Position numbers and translations under genes: made by a program
Source of the DNA: Pseudophaeobacter profundi
Lineage (GTDB): Bacteria; Pseudomonadota; Alphaproteobacteria; Rhodobacterales; Rhodobacteraceae
Direction: 5' to 3'
Length of the DNA stretch: 64,000 nucleotides
Assembly (NCBI RefSeq): GCF_029697505.1
Contig: NZ_JARJEF010000002.1
Location: 1-64,000, forward strand
Shown: positions 1 to 8,574 of the stretch, piece by piece
Numbering within the stretch: position 1 is the first letter of the stretch
How the letters are laid out: the number at the start of each line of letters is the position of its first letter
The notes under the pieces: generated by a model
The model's database searches: none
What the model was told of the DNA's origin: nothing
What the model saw: only the letters and a program-made list of their open reading frames with translations

Positions 1-113
1 ATCCCATGTCTATCACTCCCAATCCCCCCAACGAAAACCGTCGGGGCAGTGTGTTCACATGGGTCAATTCTCAGTGACAATTTATCGGCATACCGGGTCA
101 GTTCTCAGTGACA
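1..113 (-). mobile_element. Terminal end of an IS21-like insertion sequence (partial)
   Basis: Two near-identical 20-bp direct repeats lie at 61-80 and 95-114. Both read GGGTCA(A/G)TTCTCAGTGACAA and differ at one base, with a 34-bp period. Multiple short repeats inside the termini are typical of IS21-family elements, and the outer boundary would fall near 113, reading TGTCACTGAG inward on the minus strand. The transposase genes would lie left of position 1. On the minus strand the first 30 bases include a purine-rich ribosome-binding-like stretch just before an ATG near position 7, which could be the start of an istA-type gene running out of the window. Family assignment rests on the repeat pattern only. 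Confidence 0.5.
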
Positions 114-254
114 ATCAACAGATATGAAGCCATAGAAATGATCCAGAACCTCCGGCAAGAGCGGGGCGACGAGTTTTCCGCCCTCCACCAAGTAACTTCG
201 GTTCTTGTTGTCCAGATCAAATTTGGACAACGCTATGCTCTGTTCGTGTAACAT
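105..254 (-). pseudogene. 5' fragment of a globin-coupled sensor gene cut by the IS
   Basis: Reading from an ATG at 254, 49 codons run to a TGA at 105 that belongs to the insertion sequence. The peptide contains LVAPLLPEVLDHFYGFI, which resembles helix A-B of protoglobin sensor domains (consensus roughly L.P.LP.ILD.FY..I) found at the N-terminus of globin-coupled chemotaxis receptors and diguanylate cyclases. Host sequence stops at the Val-Asp codons near 114, and the last two residues and the stop come from the element. The rest of the gene must lie beyond the insertion or be lost. With only about 47 native residues the family call is moderate, and the output domain is unknown. Confidence 0.45.
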
Positions 255-639
255 TTTCTCACTCGTAAACTAGGAATAATACAGTAACACCATCCGTAAT
301 TTTAGAATGCGAAGGTTAAATTCGGTTGAATTTTGCTCTCGCGTTTGAAGCCGGAAGCATCGACCGATGCCAGGAAATTCGGCGAATGGTTGTCTGTTTC
401 GCCCCTTTGGCCGTCCGTTCGTCGAGGATCAGCCGCGACCAAGGCCAGGTTTCCGACAGCACGAATTATCCCTACTTAAACAAGGCTTTAACCATGTGAG
501 GACAGAGGATATGGCCGAGCATACCAGTCGATGTATTTTAGCGTTAGTGTCAGGGTCATGTGAAAGTGTCCGCAATGTCTGCGCTGACAAGTCGGACTCT
601 CTGATTTTCCTGAATATTCTGACCTATCTAGAGGTCTTG
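255..639. other. Non-coding stretch upstream of tRNA-Leu, likely decayed
   Basis: About 385 bases with no convincing gene. Several short frames exist, but none has a family motif or a good ribosome-binding site. The first 80 bases are AT-rich and would hold the promoter of the truncated sensor gene on the minus strand. The remainder reads like remnants of coding DNA. Its position between an insertion sequence and a tRNA gene fits a site of past integration and decay. Confidence 0.4.
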
Positions 640-723
640 TGGTGCGGGTGAAGGGACTCGAACCCCCACGCCAAAGGCGCCAGAACCTAAATCTGGTGCG
701 TCTACCAATTCCGCCACACCCGC
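640..723 (-). tRNA. tRNA-Leu (anticodon UAG)
   Basis: On the minus strand the acceptor arms GCGGGTG (5', 717-723) and CACCCGC (3', 644-650) pair, the D arm contains TGGCGGAATTGGTAGAC, and the anticodon stem CCAGA/TCTGG encloses the loop TTTAGGT with anticodon TAG. A long variable arm (GCGCCTTTGGCGT), typical of class II tRNA-Leu, precedes the T arm GGGGGTTCGAGTCCC. Discriminator A and an encoded CCA occupy 640-643. It reads CUN leucine codons, chiefly CUA/CUG. Confidence 0.96.
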
Positions 724-1110
724 ACGTTTCGCAAATCACTTGTTGCGTCGGCGGTGGATAGCAAAGGTTGAAACCGGATGCGAGCGCTAATTTCAACAAA
801 AGAGGCAGAATGCCACGGACAACGCATCTATCTGTGTCTTGCGCGCCCTGACCAACTGCGGTTCCAATGCTGATTTCTGCGCTTGAGCTTGCGCAACAGG
901 GAAATCTCAGTGCCGCTTGCCTGCGGATTGTGCGGCAGATTCTTGCCCGCTGCACCCGCATAGGGCTGGCCAGGGCCAGGTCCTGCGCCGAGACGGGCGC
1001 GGTATCGCGCAGCTGGCAAACCTGCAAGGCCTGATCGCCTGGGCCAATCGGTTCAAACGGTGTGTAACAAGACCGGGGAACGCGTGAAAACCCTGGGCAA
1101 CCGCCTGAGG
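724..1110. other. Intergenic region between tRNA-Leu and speB, nothing recognised
   Basis: 387 bases separate the tRNA from the end of the polyamine operon. Open frames on both strands lack recognisable motifs and ribosome-binding sites. The right part lies just past the speB stop and must carry the operon's 3' end, but no clear stem-loop followed by T residues was seen. Confidence 0.4.
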
Positions 1111-1971
1111 TTATCTGTCGCCGTTTGCAAGGCAGGCCGCCATGAGACGATAGACAATCTGCGCTGCGGTGAAGTCCCAGGCGGCGTTGCCATCGGGCGC
1201 AAGTTCGACCACATCCAGCCCGACACACCGGCGCCCCTTTAGCGCGTGCTCCACAAGATGCAGGGCCTGATAATAGCCCAGACCACCGGGGACAGGCGTG
1301 CCCGTTGCAGGCATGAGGGAGGGATCCAGCCCATCCACATCAAAGCTGATGTAGATCAGTTCGGGGAAATCTTCTGGCAGTTCAATTTCGTGGATATTGC
1401 GGGTAACCAGCTCTTCTGCGTCCACGTGAAAGACCGCATTGGCGGTGCGGCTTTCGGCTTCTTGCGTGCACAGGGCGCGGACGCCGAATTGTGCCAGCCG
1501 GATGCCTGCTTGCGACAGAAGATGCATGACGGAGGCATGCGAATGCTGCTCTCCCTGGTAGGCCACGCGCAAATCGGCATGGGCGTCAATCTGCACGATG
1601 CCAATCGGTTGATTCAGCGCGCGCGCCACCCCGGTGACAGCGCCGTAGCTTAGCGAGTGTTCACCGCCCAGTGTCACCGGCAGTTTGCCATCGCGCAGGC
1701 AGGCCTCGGTGCGCTGTGCCAGCCGTTCCATCACCTCTGGCAGCGGCCCTTCGCAGTCCAGCGCGGTCTCGGTGAAGATACCCCTGGCGCAGGGCTCCAG
1801 CCCCTGACACAGGCGCTCTAGCTCGTTTGAGGCTGCGATGATCGCCTGGGGGCCAAGTGCGGTGCCGGCACCATAAGACACGGTGCGTTCCAGCGGTACA
1901 GGGATGACGCGAAACAGGGCATCTTGGCCCCGTTCGGCATCGGTCAGTTCGCTGTCGAGAAAGATGCTCAT
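1111..1971 (-). CDS. speB: Agmatinase / ureohydrolase family enzyme
   Basis: A 286-residue manganese ureohydrolase. The metal-binding signatures are present: GGEHS (His105), DAHAD (Asp129, His131, Asp133) and SFDVDGLDPS (Asp211, Asp213), followed by the usual TGTPVPGG. It hydrolyses a guanidino substrate to an amine plus urea. Because it is the last gene of an operon that starts with arginine decarboxylase, agmatine to putrescine is the likely reaction, although arginase cannot be excluded from motifs alone. The start at 1971 has GAGGG seven bases upstream. It begins 10 bases after the preceding decarboxylase gene, so the two are probably cotranscribed. Cytoplasmic. Confidence 0.88.
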   Translation of the reverse strand: MSIFLDSELTDAERGQDALFRVIPVPLERTVSYGAGTALGPQAIIAASNELERLCQGLEPCARGIFTETALDCEGPLPEVMERLAQRTEACLRDGKLPVTLGGEHSLSYGAVTGVARALNQPIGIVQIDAHADLRVAYQGEQHSHASVMHLLSQAGIRLAQFGVRALCTQEAESRTANAVFHVDAEELVTRNIHEIELPEDFPELIYISFDVDGLDPSLMPATGTPVPGGLGYYQALHLVEHALKGRRCVGLDVVELAPDGNAAWDFTAAQIVYRLMAACLANGDR

Positions 1972-1981
1972 GCAGAGGCCC

Positions 1982-3151
1982 TCATGATAGACGTTCCTTG
2001 AAATCCAGGTATCCGAATTGCTTTACCATCCGCAGCTCATCCGTCTGGCTGTTCCAGAGCAGGATCGAGGGAAGGGCCACGCCATTGAACGTATTGGTCT
2101 TGACCATCGAGTAATGGGCTTGATCGAGAAAGGCGAAGCGATCGCCGATCTGCAGCGGCTGCGCGGTTGTGTAATCGCCAATCACATCGCCAGCGAGGCA
2201 AGAGGGCCCGCCCAGACGGTAGGTATGGCCAGTGTCCACCTCACCCATCATGGCGGGGCGATAGGGGGCTTCGATCACGTCGGGCATGTGGCATGTGGCC
2301 GATATATCGGTGATGGCCAAGTCGATGCCATTTTGCGGCAGGTCCAGAACTTCGCCAATCAGAATACCCGCATCCAAGGCCACCGCCTCGCCGGGTTCCA
2401 GGTAGATGTCGACATCGTATTTGGCGCGAATACCCGTGATGAAGGCGATCAGCGCCTCGCGGTCATAGTCATCGCGGGTAATGTGGTGTCCACCACCAAA
2501 ATTCAGCCATTTCAGATGTTCAATATGCGGTTTCAAGGTCTCTTCAATCGAGGCCCAGGTCCGTTCCAGCGGGGCAAACCCCTGTTCGCAAAGGGTATGC
2601 ATATGCAGCCCGTCCACGCCGATCAATGCCTCGGTCGTCAGCTGGCTAATAGGGGTGCCAAGCCGCGAACAGGGCGCGCAGGGGTCATATTTGGCAATCT
2701 CGCCTTCGGAATGTTCGGGGTTGATGCGCAGCCCGACCTGTTTGCCTGCGGATTTGCACCTGGCGAGAAACCTGTCCTTTTGCGCGGGGCTGTTAAAGAT
2801 CACATGATCGGAGAGCGCGATGATTTCATCAATCTCGCTGTCCTTGTAGCCGGCACAGAAGGTCGCGACCTCGCCGCCATATTCTTCCCGTGCAAGCCGC
2901 GCCTCATACAATCCGCTGGCGCAGGTCCCGCCAATATACTGGCGCAGCAGCGGGGCCAGCGCGAACATGGAGAAGGCTTTCAGGGCCGCAAGAACATGGG
3001 CGCCAGACCTGTCGGCCACCTCGGCCAGGATCGTCAGGTTTCGTTCAACCGCTTTTTCGTCCACCACGAAGGCTGGCGTCGACACGCGGGACAGATCAAA
3101 ATCGCGAAATGCGCCCGGGTCACCAGCCTGTGTGGCCATCAAGTCTGACAT
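1982..3151 (-). CDS. nspC: Carboxynorspermidine/carboxyspermidine decarboxylase
   Basis: A fold-type III PLP decarboxylase of the alanine racemase/ornithine decarboxylase superfamily. The segment STPAFVVDEKAVERN opens the barrel, and the PLP lysine is in VLAALKAFSMF (Lys58 with the start used here). It removes CO2 from carboxyspermidine to give spermidine (or from carboxynorspermidine to give norspermidine). The open frame extends further upstream to 3250, but that part overlaps the end of the preceding gene. The ATG at 3151 has GGTGGA about seven bases upstream and gives 389 residues, a normal length for the family. ATG 3139 is an alternative. It is the third gene of the polyamine operon. 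Confidence 0.85.
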   Translation of the reverse strand: MSDLMATQAGDPGAFRDFDLSRVSTPAFVVDEKAVERNLTILAEVADRSGAHVLAALKAFSMFALAPLLRQYIGGTCASGLYEARLAREEYGGEVATFCAGYKDSEIDEIIALSDHVIFNSPAQKDRFLARCKSAGKQVGLRINPEHSEGEIAKYDPCAPCSRLGTPISQLTTEALIGVDGLHMHTLCEQGFAPLERTWASIEETLKPHIEHLKWLNFGGGHHITRDDYDREALIAFITGIRAKYDVDIYLEPGEAVALDAGILIGEVLDLPQNGIDLAITDISATCHMPDVIEAPYRPAMMGEVDTGHTYRLGGPSCLAGDVIGDYTTAQPLQIGDRFAFLDQAHYSMVKTNTFNGVALPSILLWNSQTDELRMVKQFGYLDFKERLS

Positions 3152-3179
3152 CGCATCATCCACCATTGCAATGTGGGGC

Positions 3180-3203
3180 AGGCCCGGTGGTGCCACCGGG
3201 CCT
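3180..3203 (-). promoter_or_regulatory. Intra-operonic mRNA stem-loop between dehydrogenase and nspC
   Basis: Perfect 11-bp arms AGGCCCGGTGG / CCACCGGGCCT lie 18 bases after the dehydrogenase stop and about 30 bases before the nspC start. It is not followed by a T-run, so it looks more like an mRNA-stabilising or processing hairpin that tunes the ratio of the two proteins than a terminator. This is inference from structure only. Confidence 0.55.
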
Positions 3204-3221
3204 GACGTTGAAAATTTAACG

Positions 3222-4433
3222 CTAGAAATCGACAGGGCCGTCCAGCTCATGTACCTGCCAGGGCAGGCCGTGTTGGTTCAGCATGTCCATGAAGTCATCG
3301 GGATCCAGCTGTTCCATGTTCCAGACACCGGGCGCGGCCCAGTTGCCTTTCAGAACCTGCGCGGCGCCGATCATGGCGGGGACGCCCGTGGTATAGCTGA
3401 CCGCCTGGCTGCCGACTTCGGCATAGCACTCTTCGTGGTCACAGATATTGTAGATGTAGAAGGTCTTTTCGCCTGATCCATCCATGGCCTCGCCCGTGGC
3501 GATATCACCGATGCAGGCCTTGCCCTTGGTTTCAGCCCCCAGATCGCCGGGATCGGGCAGCAGTGTTTTCAGAAACTGGATCGGGATGATTTCCTGCCCG
3601 TCATGCATCACCTTGTCGATGCGGGTCATGCCGACGTTTTCCAGCACCTTGGCGTGCATGATATAGGCATCGCCAAAGGTCATCCAGAACCGTGCCCGTT
3701 CGATTTCCGGGAAGTGGGTCGACAGGCTTTCCAGTTCTTCATGATACATCAGGTACATGTTCTTTGGCCCGATGGCAGGGAAATCGAACTCAACCTTATG
3801 GGTCATGGCCGGGGTTACCTGCCAGTCGCCATTTTCCCAATGCCGGGCCTCGGCCAGCACTTCGCGCAGATTGATTTCCGGGTTGAAGTTGGTGGCAAAT
3901 TCCTGATCGTTGGAACCGCCGTTGGCATCCAGCACATCAATCTGGCGAATGGATTTCAGCTTGTGCTTGCGCAGCCAGGTCGCAAAAACGCTGGTAACGC
4001 CGGGATCAAAACCCGCCCCCAGGATCGCTGTCAGGCCGGCCGCCTTGAAACGGTCCTGATAGGCCCACTGCCAATGATATTCGAACTTGGCCACGTCTTC
4101 GGGTTCATAGTTTGCAGTGTCCAGATAGTGGCACCCGGCCTCCAGACAGGCATCCATCAACACAAGGTCCTGATAGGGCAGGGCCAGGTTCACCAGAATC
4201 TCGGCACCGGTTTCGCGGATCAGGGCCACGGTTGCGGCCACATCATAGGCATCCAGGGCCGCAGTCCTGATGTCAACGCCGGTGCGTTCTTTCACACTGG
4301 CGGCAATCGCATCGCATTTTGATTTGGTACGGCTGGCCAGGGTGATTTCGGTGAAGATATCGGCGTTCATCGCCATCTTATGCACCGAAGCGTGACTTAC
4401 GCCGCCCGCGCCAACAACAAGTGTCTTGCCCAT
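3222..4433 (-). CDS. Carboxynorspermidine/carboxyspermidine dehydrogenase (saccharopine dehydrogenase family)
   Basis: A 403-residue member of the saccharopine dehydrogenase/Lys9-like family. It opens with a Rossmann motif, LVVGAGGVSHASVHK, and contains the substrate-domain stretches LGAGFDPGVTSVF and DANGGSNDQEFATNF. These enzymes condense putrescine or diaminopropane with aspartate semialdehyde and reduce the imine with NADPH. The adjacent decarboxylase gene and ADC/agmatinase context support carboxyspermidine formation rather than lysine metabolism. The start at 4433 has AAGGAG ten bases upstream, and the longer frame lacks a site. It sits 22 bases downstream of speA. Substrate preference (nor- versus homolog) cannot be read from sequence. 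Confidence 0.85.
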   Translation of the reverse strand: MGKTLVVGAGGVSHASVHKMAMNADIFTEITLASRTKSKCDAIAASVKERTGVDIRTAALDAYDVAATVALIRETGAEILVNLALPYQDLVLMDACLEAGCHYLDTANYEPEDVAKFEYHWQWAYQDRFKAAGLTAILGAGFDPGVTSVFATWLRKHKLKSIRQIDVLDANGGSNDQEFATNFNPEINLREVLAEARHWENGDWQVTPAMTHKVEFDFPAIGPKNMYLMYHEELESLSTHFPEIERARFWMTFGDAYIMHAKVLENVGMTRIDKVMHDGQEIIPIQFLKTLLPDPGDLGAETKGKACIGDIATGEAMDGSGEKTFYIYNICDHEECYAEVGSQAVSYTTGVPAMIGAAQVLKGNWAAPGVWNMEQLDPDDFMDMLNQHGLPWQVHELDGPVDF

Positions 4434-4455
4434 GGTGGTTCTCTCCTTACCGAGG

Positions 4456-6345
4456 TCATTCATAGTAGGTATAGCCGTTGATCGAGCCCCGATAGGCTTC
4501 AATCAGAATCTTGCGTTCATTGGCCTTTATGGCCCCGCCCGAGATAGCTTCATCGACCATTTTACGGAAGGCCGCAATGCAATCTGCCGGATCATATTCC
4601 ACATATGACAGGACTTCAGAAATCGTGTCACCTTCCTGTTCGTGCAGCAGATCAAAGCCGCCATCCGAGCGCAGATCGATCGTGACTACATTGGTGTCGC
4701 CAAACAGGTTGTGCAGATCGCCCAGGGTTTCCTGATAGGCCCCAACAAAAAAGACCCCAAGATAATAGCGCTGATCTTCGGGCAGGGAATGCACCGGCAG
4801 CGACGGTGAAATGCCTTCTGCCAGGATAAAGCGATCCACCTTGCCGTCGCTGTCACAGGTGATGTCGGACAGGACGGCGCGGCGATCCGGTGGCTGGTCC
4901 AGCATTTGCAGCGGCATGATCGGATGCAACTGGTCAATGGCCCAGACATCCGGCAAGGACTGGAACAGCGAAAAGTTGCAGTGATAGACATCGGCAACCT
5001 TTTCCAGCTTTTCGCCCAGTTCGTTCACCTCGTCCGAGGCAGCAACAAGCATCTTGATCCGGGCAATCAGATACAGATAGATCCGCTCTGCCCGGGCCAT
5101 CTGGCGCAGGTCGACCATGCCGCGCCGAAACAGCCCGCGCAGTTCGTCCCGATAAAAACTGGCGTCGTTCCAGCATTCCTGCACCCGGCCAGACACAAGA
5201 TACCCGCTGATTGCCGCCAGATCAGACACCAGATGATGATCATTGGGCTGCACCTCTGGCGCGTCCGGGGCATCAAACAGCGTCGTTTCCAAAACATCAA
5301 AGATCAGCATCGATGAGGTCGCAACCACCGCCCGGCCGCTTTCCGTGACCAGAATGGGATGTTCCACCTCGGCTTCGTCCAGGGCATAGGCCACGGTTTC
5401 CACGATATTGGCGGCATATTCTTCGATCGTGTAGTTGATCGAGTTCTCACCGGCCCGTTTTTCGCCCGTGTAATCCACGCCCAGGCCGCCGCCCAGGTCC
5501 AGATGGGTCAGGGGGACGCCTTCGCGGGTCAGTTCGATGAAATACCGACAGGCTTCGGTGGTGGCGCGGCGAACATCATTTACGTCCGGCACCTGGCTGC
5601 CCAGGTGGGAATGCTGCAGCTTGAGACAGTGCAGCAGGCCCACATCTTTTAGCCGGTCCACCACCCGCAACAATTGGTCGGAATTCATGCCAAATGCCGA
5701 CCGATCACCCGAGCTTTCCTGCCATTTTCCACCAATCTGGTTGGTCAGCTTTACCCGAACACCCAGCAATGGCTCGATGCCCAATTCCTGGGTGACCTGA
5801 ATGACGGTTTCTGCTTCTTTCGGGCTCTCCAATACGATGATGGTGTTAAAGCCCAGCCGCTGTGACAGGATCGCCAGACGAATGAACTCGGCGTCCTTGA
5901 CACCGTTGCAGACAATCAGCGCGTTCTTTGACAGGCGGTGCGCCAGCGCGATCACAAGCTCGGGCTTTGATCCTGCCTCCAGCCCGAAGTCGAACTCTCG
6001 CCCGAACTCAACAATCCGATCCACCACCTGCGCCTGTTGGTTCACCTTGATGGGAAAGACCCCGCGATAGGGGGCTTTATATCCGACGTGCTTGATTGCT
6101 TTGGCAAAGCTTTGATTGATGTGGCGGATTTCGTGTTCCAGAAACGAACTGACGCGCAACACCATCGGGGCGGCGATGCCCCGTTGTTCCAGATCCTGCA
6201 GGATACCCGGCAGGCTGATCGGGGCGGCAGCGTCATTGAGCGGATCGCAAAGCGAGATCTCGCCGTCAGGAGACACGGTTATCAAACCTTTGCCCCATTG
6301 ATCGACGCCATAAATACTGCCTGGGCAGGTGTCGTTTTGATCCAA
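4456..6345 (-). CDS. speA: Biosynthetic arginine decarboxylase
   Basis: A PLP-dependent arginine decarboxylase of the SpeA type. The PLP lysine lies in RGVFPIKVNQQAQ (about residue 100), and LDLGGGLGVDY and the C-terminal helical domain are present. It converts arginine to agmatine and CO2, the entry step of this operon. No ATG fits near the conserved N-terminus (…DTCPGSIYGVDQWG). A TTG at 6345 with GAAAGG nine bases upstream gives 629 residues, very close to the usual length of about 630, while the ATG at 6474 adds an unlike 43-residue leader. It is the first gene of the operon and is preceded by about 220 bases that should hold the promoter. Confidence 0.9.
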   Translation of the reverse strand: MDQNDTCPGSIYGVDQWGKGLITVSPDGEISLCDPLNDAAAPISLPGILQDLEQRGIAAPMVLRVSSFLEHEIRHINQSFAKAIKHVGYKAPYRGVFPIKVNQQAQVVDRIVEFGREFDFGLEAGSKPELVIALAHRLSKNALIVCNGVKDAEFIRLAILSQRLGFNTIIVLESPKEAETVIQVTQELGIEPLLGVRVKLTNQIGGKWQESSGDRSAFGMNSDQLLRVVDRLKDVGLLHCLKLQHSHLGSQVPDVNDVRRATTEACRYFIELTREGVPLTHLDLGGGLGVDYTGEKRAGENSINYTIEEYAANIVETVAYALDEAEVEHPILVTESGRAVVATSSMLIFDVLETTLFDAPDAPEVQPNDHHLVSDLAAISGYLVSGRVQECWNDASFYRDELRGLFRRGMVDLRQMARAERIYLYLIARIKMLVAASDEVNELGEKLEKVADVYHCNFSLFQSLPDVWAIDQLHPIMPLQMLDQPPDRRAVLSDITCDSDGKVDRFILAEGISPSLPVHSLPEDQRYYLGVFFVGAYQETLGDLHNLFGDTNVVTIDLRSDGGFDLLHEQEGDTISEVLSYVEYDPADCIAAFRKMVDEAISGGAIKANERKILIEAYRGSINGYTYYE

Positions 6346-6566
6346 TCGATATGACCTTTCTGACGGAGAGGAGAGCGGAAAAATTGCTATGAACCGGAGT
6401 GAAGTACAGAGTGGTCGGCGGGGCGAACCATCTGGAGGTAACTTTATGCCTGGCCCAATACCACCATTGCGCAACGCGTCCTATGGGTTTTGCAAGCTTG
6501 ACATCGGGTGATGCACAAGACCTCACCTCGTTTATTCCAACATGGAAAACGCACCGGTTTCAACCC

Positions 6567-7472
6567 CTAGGTCAGGATGTAGTTCTCTGGCGTCAGGGGC
6601 TTTGGCGCAGGCTGTCCCAGCGCTTCGGACACCGAAATTTCAATCACCCGGCACATCGCATCCAGCGGCAGCCCGTTTTGCACATCGCGAAACGGCAGGT
6701 CCAGCTCGTTTGTCACCGTTTGCAGGCCAAAGAAAACATAGGCGACCACCGCAGAAAAGAGCGGGGCAAACCAGCCTGTGGATTCGATCAGCGCAAAGGG
6801 CAGCAACCAGCAATAGAGATAGGTGGTCCGCCGTATGAGCAAGGAATAGACAAAGGGCAGCGGCGTCGTCAGGATCCGTTCGCACCCTGCCTGTGCAAGC
6901 GCCACAGAAGACAGGGTCTGGGAAATGGTAAGCTGACCAAACCCACTGACGTCGTCTCTTTCGCTCAGCTTGCGAATCTGATCCGCCATTGACCTCAGGG
7001 CTGCGTCGGCGGGGTTTTGATGGGCGAGCATTGCGGCGGCTTTCTCCTCGCCGATCCACTGTGCAATATCGTCACTTACATCGGTATTTCGCAAGAAGCC
7101 CCGGTGAAGATGGGCAAAAGCAACCGCACAGGACAGGATGCGTGCGCGGTCGTCCTCATTGCCGACAAAGATGCGCATGTGGCGCCCCAGGTTGCGCACA
7201 TCGGCAATCATGGAGCCCCAGAGCTTGCGTGCCTCCCACCAGCGATCATAGGCGGCGTTGTTGCGAAAGCCGAGAAACAGCGAAAGCGCGACGCCGAATA
7301 TCCCCATCGCTGCCATCGAGATATGGGGCAGGTTAATGAGATGTAGATCAACAAGCAGAACCGCCATGGACAAAACACCAACGCCAAGGATCTTGCCGAT
7401 GATCGTTGGGACAATTGACCCCTGCATGACAAAGAACAACTGCAGTGAAGATGGGTGGTCCCGGACAATCAT
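6567..7472 (-). CDS. Bestrophin-like anion channel family protein (YneE type)
   Basis: A 301-residue membrane protein with the bestrophin family layout. It has an N-terminal pair of hydrophobic helices (about residues 24-66), then LFLGFRNNAAYDRWWEARKLW, the most conserved stretch of bacterial bestrophins, a cytosolic helical region, and a second hydrophobic pair (about 210-250) ending in ELDLPFRDVQNGLPLD. Bacterial members form pentameric ion channels, and selectivity varies. It lies upstream of speA on the same strand but 221 bases away, so it is probably a separate transcript. Several shadow frames overlap it. Confidence 0.88.
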   Translation of the reverse strand: MIVRDHPSSLQLFFVMQGSIVPTIIGKILGVGVLSMAVLLVDLHLINLPHISMAAMGIFGVALSLFLGFRNNAAYDRWWEARKLWGSMIADVRNLGRHMRIFVGNEDDRARILSCAVAFAHLHRGFLRNTDVSDDIAQWIGEEKAAAMLAHQNPADAALRSMADQIRKLSERDDVSGFGQLTISQTLSSVALAQAGCERILTTPLPFVYSLLIRRTTYLYCWLLPFALIESTGWFAPLFSAVVAYVFFGLQTVTNELDLPFRDVQNGLPLDAMCRVIEISVSEALGQPAPKPLTPENYILT

Positions 7473-7848
7473 CTGGCTTGGCCTTTCAGGGTAGGGGGTG
7501 CAGCAGAGAGCCTCACTTAACGCTCAAACTTTCTTTGGCGGGCGTGACCGCAGGCTGCAGGTCAATCCGTACCGTAAATTTCGCATCTGTTCATAGACGG
7601 ATCAGCAGCGCAAGGCTGTGAGATCCCGATATATTCCTTCGCCGGTGATACAGGCCCCGCTGCGGCGGGAAAGGTTCGAAAACGACCCTTCCGTGAAGGG
7701 GTCGTCAAAACTGCCCCGTGTTCGGGCGTTCCGGGCGGATTGGCAGGCCCGCCGGTAAGTCTGAGGCGCGCGCTGGTCTAAGGCTCTGTCAAATCGTGAC
7801 CTGTAGATTGCTTTGGCTCTGGCGGGGGCTGGCATGTGGAGAATGATG
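7473..7848. other. Divergent intergenic region with a hairpin at 7682-7705
   Basis: This 376-base stretch separates bestrophin (minus) from the lysis cassette (plus) and should hold both promoters. No convincing -35/-10 pair stood out. An inverted repeat ACGACCCTTC-CGT-GAAGGGGTCGT (one bulged G) is followed on the minus strand by TTTTCG, so it looks like an intrinsic terminator facing left, though no minus-strand gene ends just to its right. Confidence 0.45.
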
Positions 7849-8574
7849 ATGACGCTTATTACAAACTGGCGGGCGGTTCTGGCAAAATCGGCCAGCATCT
7901 GGTTGATTCTTGCCAGCCTGTTGGCCACTTTCGGTTTTTTCTTTGCCCTGGTTAACCCCGCCCTCATAGGATGGCCACCGATCTATTTTGCAGCTGTTTC
8001 AGCTAGTTTCCAGACGCTGGCGATTCCGGCGCGGGTGGTGCTGCAAAAGGGGATTTCGGGGCTGGATCGGTTTCGCGCGGATCAAAGCGGAGTCCTGAGG
8101 CGGCGCTATGTTGGATTGATTGCCGGCAGTGGCATTGCCCTGTCCAGCGCCATTGCCTTCATTGGCAGTTGGGAAGGGCTGCGCCAAGCGGCCTATCGTG
8201 ATGTGGTGGGCGTCTGGACGGTGTGCTACGGCGCGACCGAGGGTGTGCGTCCGGGCGACAGCTACAGCCGGGCGGACTGTGACCACATGCTGGCGGCAGA
8301 AATCATCCGCCATGAAGCAGGGCTGGATCGCTGCCTGACGGCAGAGGTGCCATTGGGAATGAAGATCGCCCTGGTGTCCTGGACTTATAATGTCGGGGTT
8401 GGGGCGGCCTGTGGTTCTACCTTGCTGCGCCGGGTCAATGCGGGTGATTTGGCGGGGGGCTGCGATGAATTGCAGCGTTGGAACAGGGCGGGGGGGCGCG
8501 TCTGGCGTGGCCTGACGCGGCGGCGCATATCTGAAATGGAGATGTGTCATGCCGCCCTGAGGTCGGGCGCGTGA
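7849..8574 (+). CDS. Endolysin (GH24 lysozyme) with N-terminal two-helix membrane domain
   Basis: The C-terminal half is a phage-type muramidase with the exact catalytic spacing E-8aa-D-5aa-T in WEGLRQAAYRDVVGVWT (Glu109, Asp118, Thr124 for the start used here). Directly before it, residues about 87-108 form a Gly/Ala/Ser-rich helix like a signal-arrest-release anchor. The first 70 residues carry two more helices (about 17-41 and 44-64) and end in IPARVVLQKGIS, resembling a small phage membrane protein (DUF7940-like) that normally sits beside lysis genes. The gene therefore looks like a membrane or holin-like unit fused to an endolysin. The start at 7849 has GGAGA 6 bases upstream, and ATG 7834 and 7813 are alternatives. 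It overlaps the next gene by GTGA. Confidence 0.85.
   Translation: MTLITNWRAVLAKSASIWLILASLLATFGFFFALVNPALIGWPPIYFAAVSASFQTLAIPARVVLQKGISGLDRFRADQSGVLRRRYVGLIAGSGIALSSAIAFIGSWEGLRQAAYRDVVGVWTVCYGATEGVRPGDSYSRADCDHMLAAEIIRHEAGLDRCLTAEVPLGMKIALVSWTYNVGVGAACGSTLLRRVNAGDLAGGCDELQRWNRAGGRVWRGLTRRRISEMEMCHAALRSGA

Noticed and set aside
367-651. 94-codon plus-strand frame before the tRNA
   Set aside because: Ends inside the tRNA gene on the other strand and has no recognisable motif or ribosome-binding site.
488-1228. Minus-strand frame of 246 codons across the tRNA-Leu region
   Set aside because: It runs through the tRNA gene and the end of speB, with no domain and a composition typical of chance frames in GC-rich DNA.
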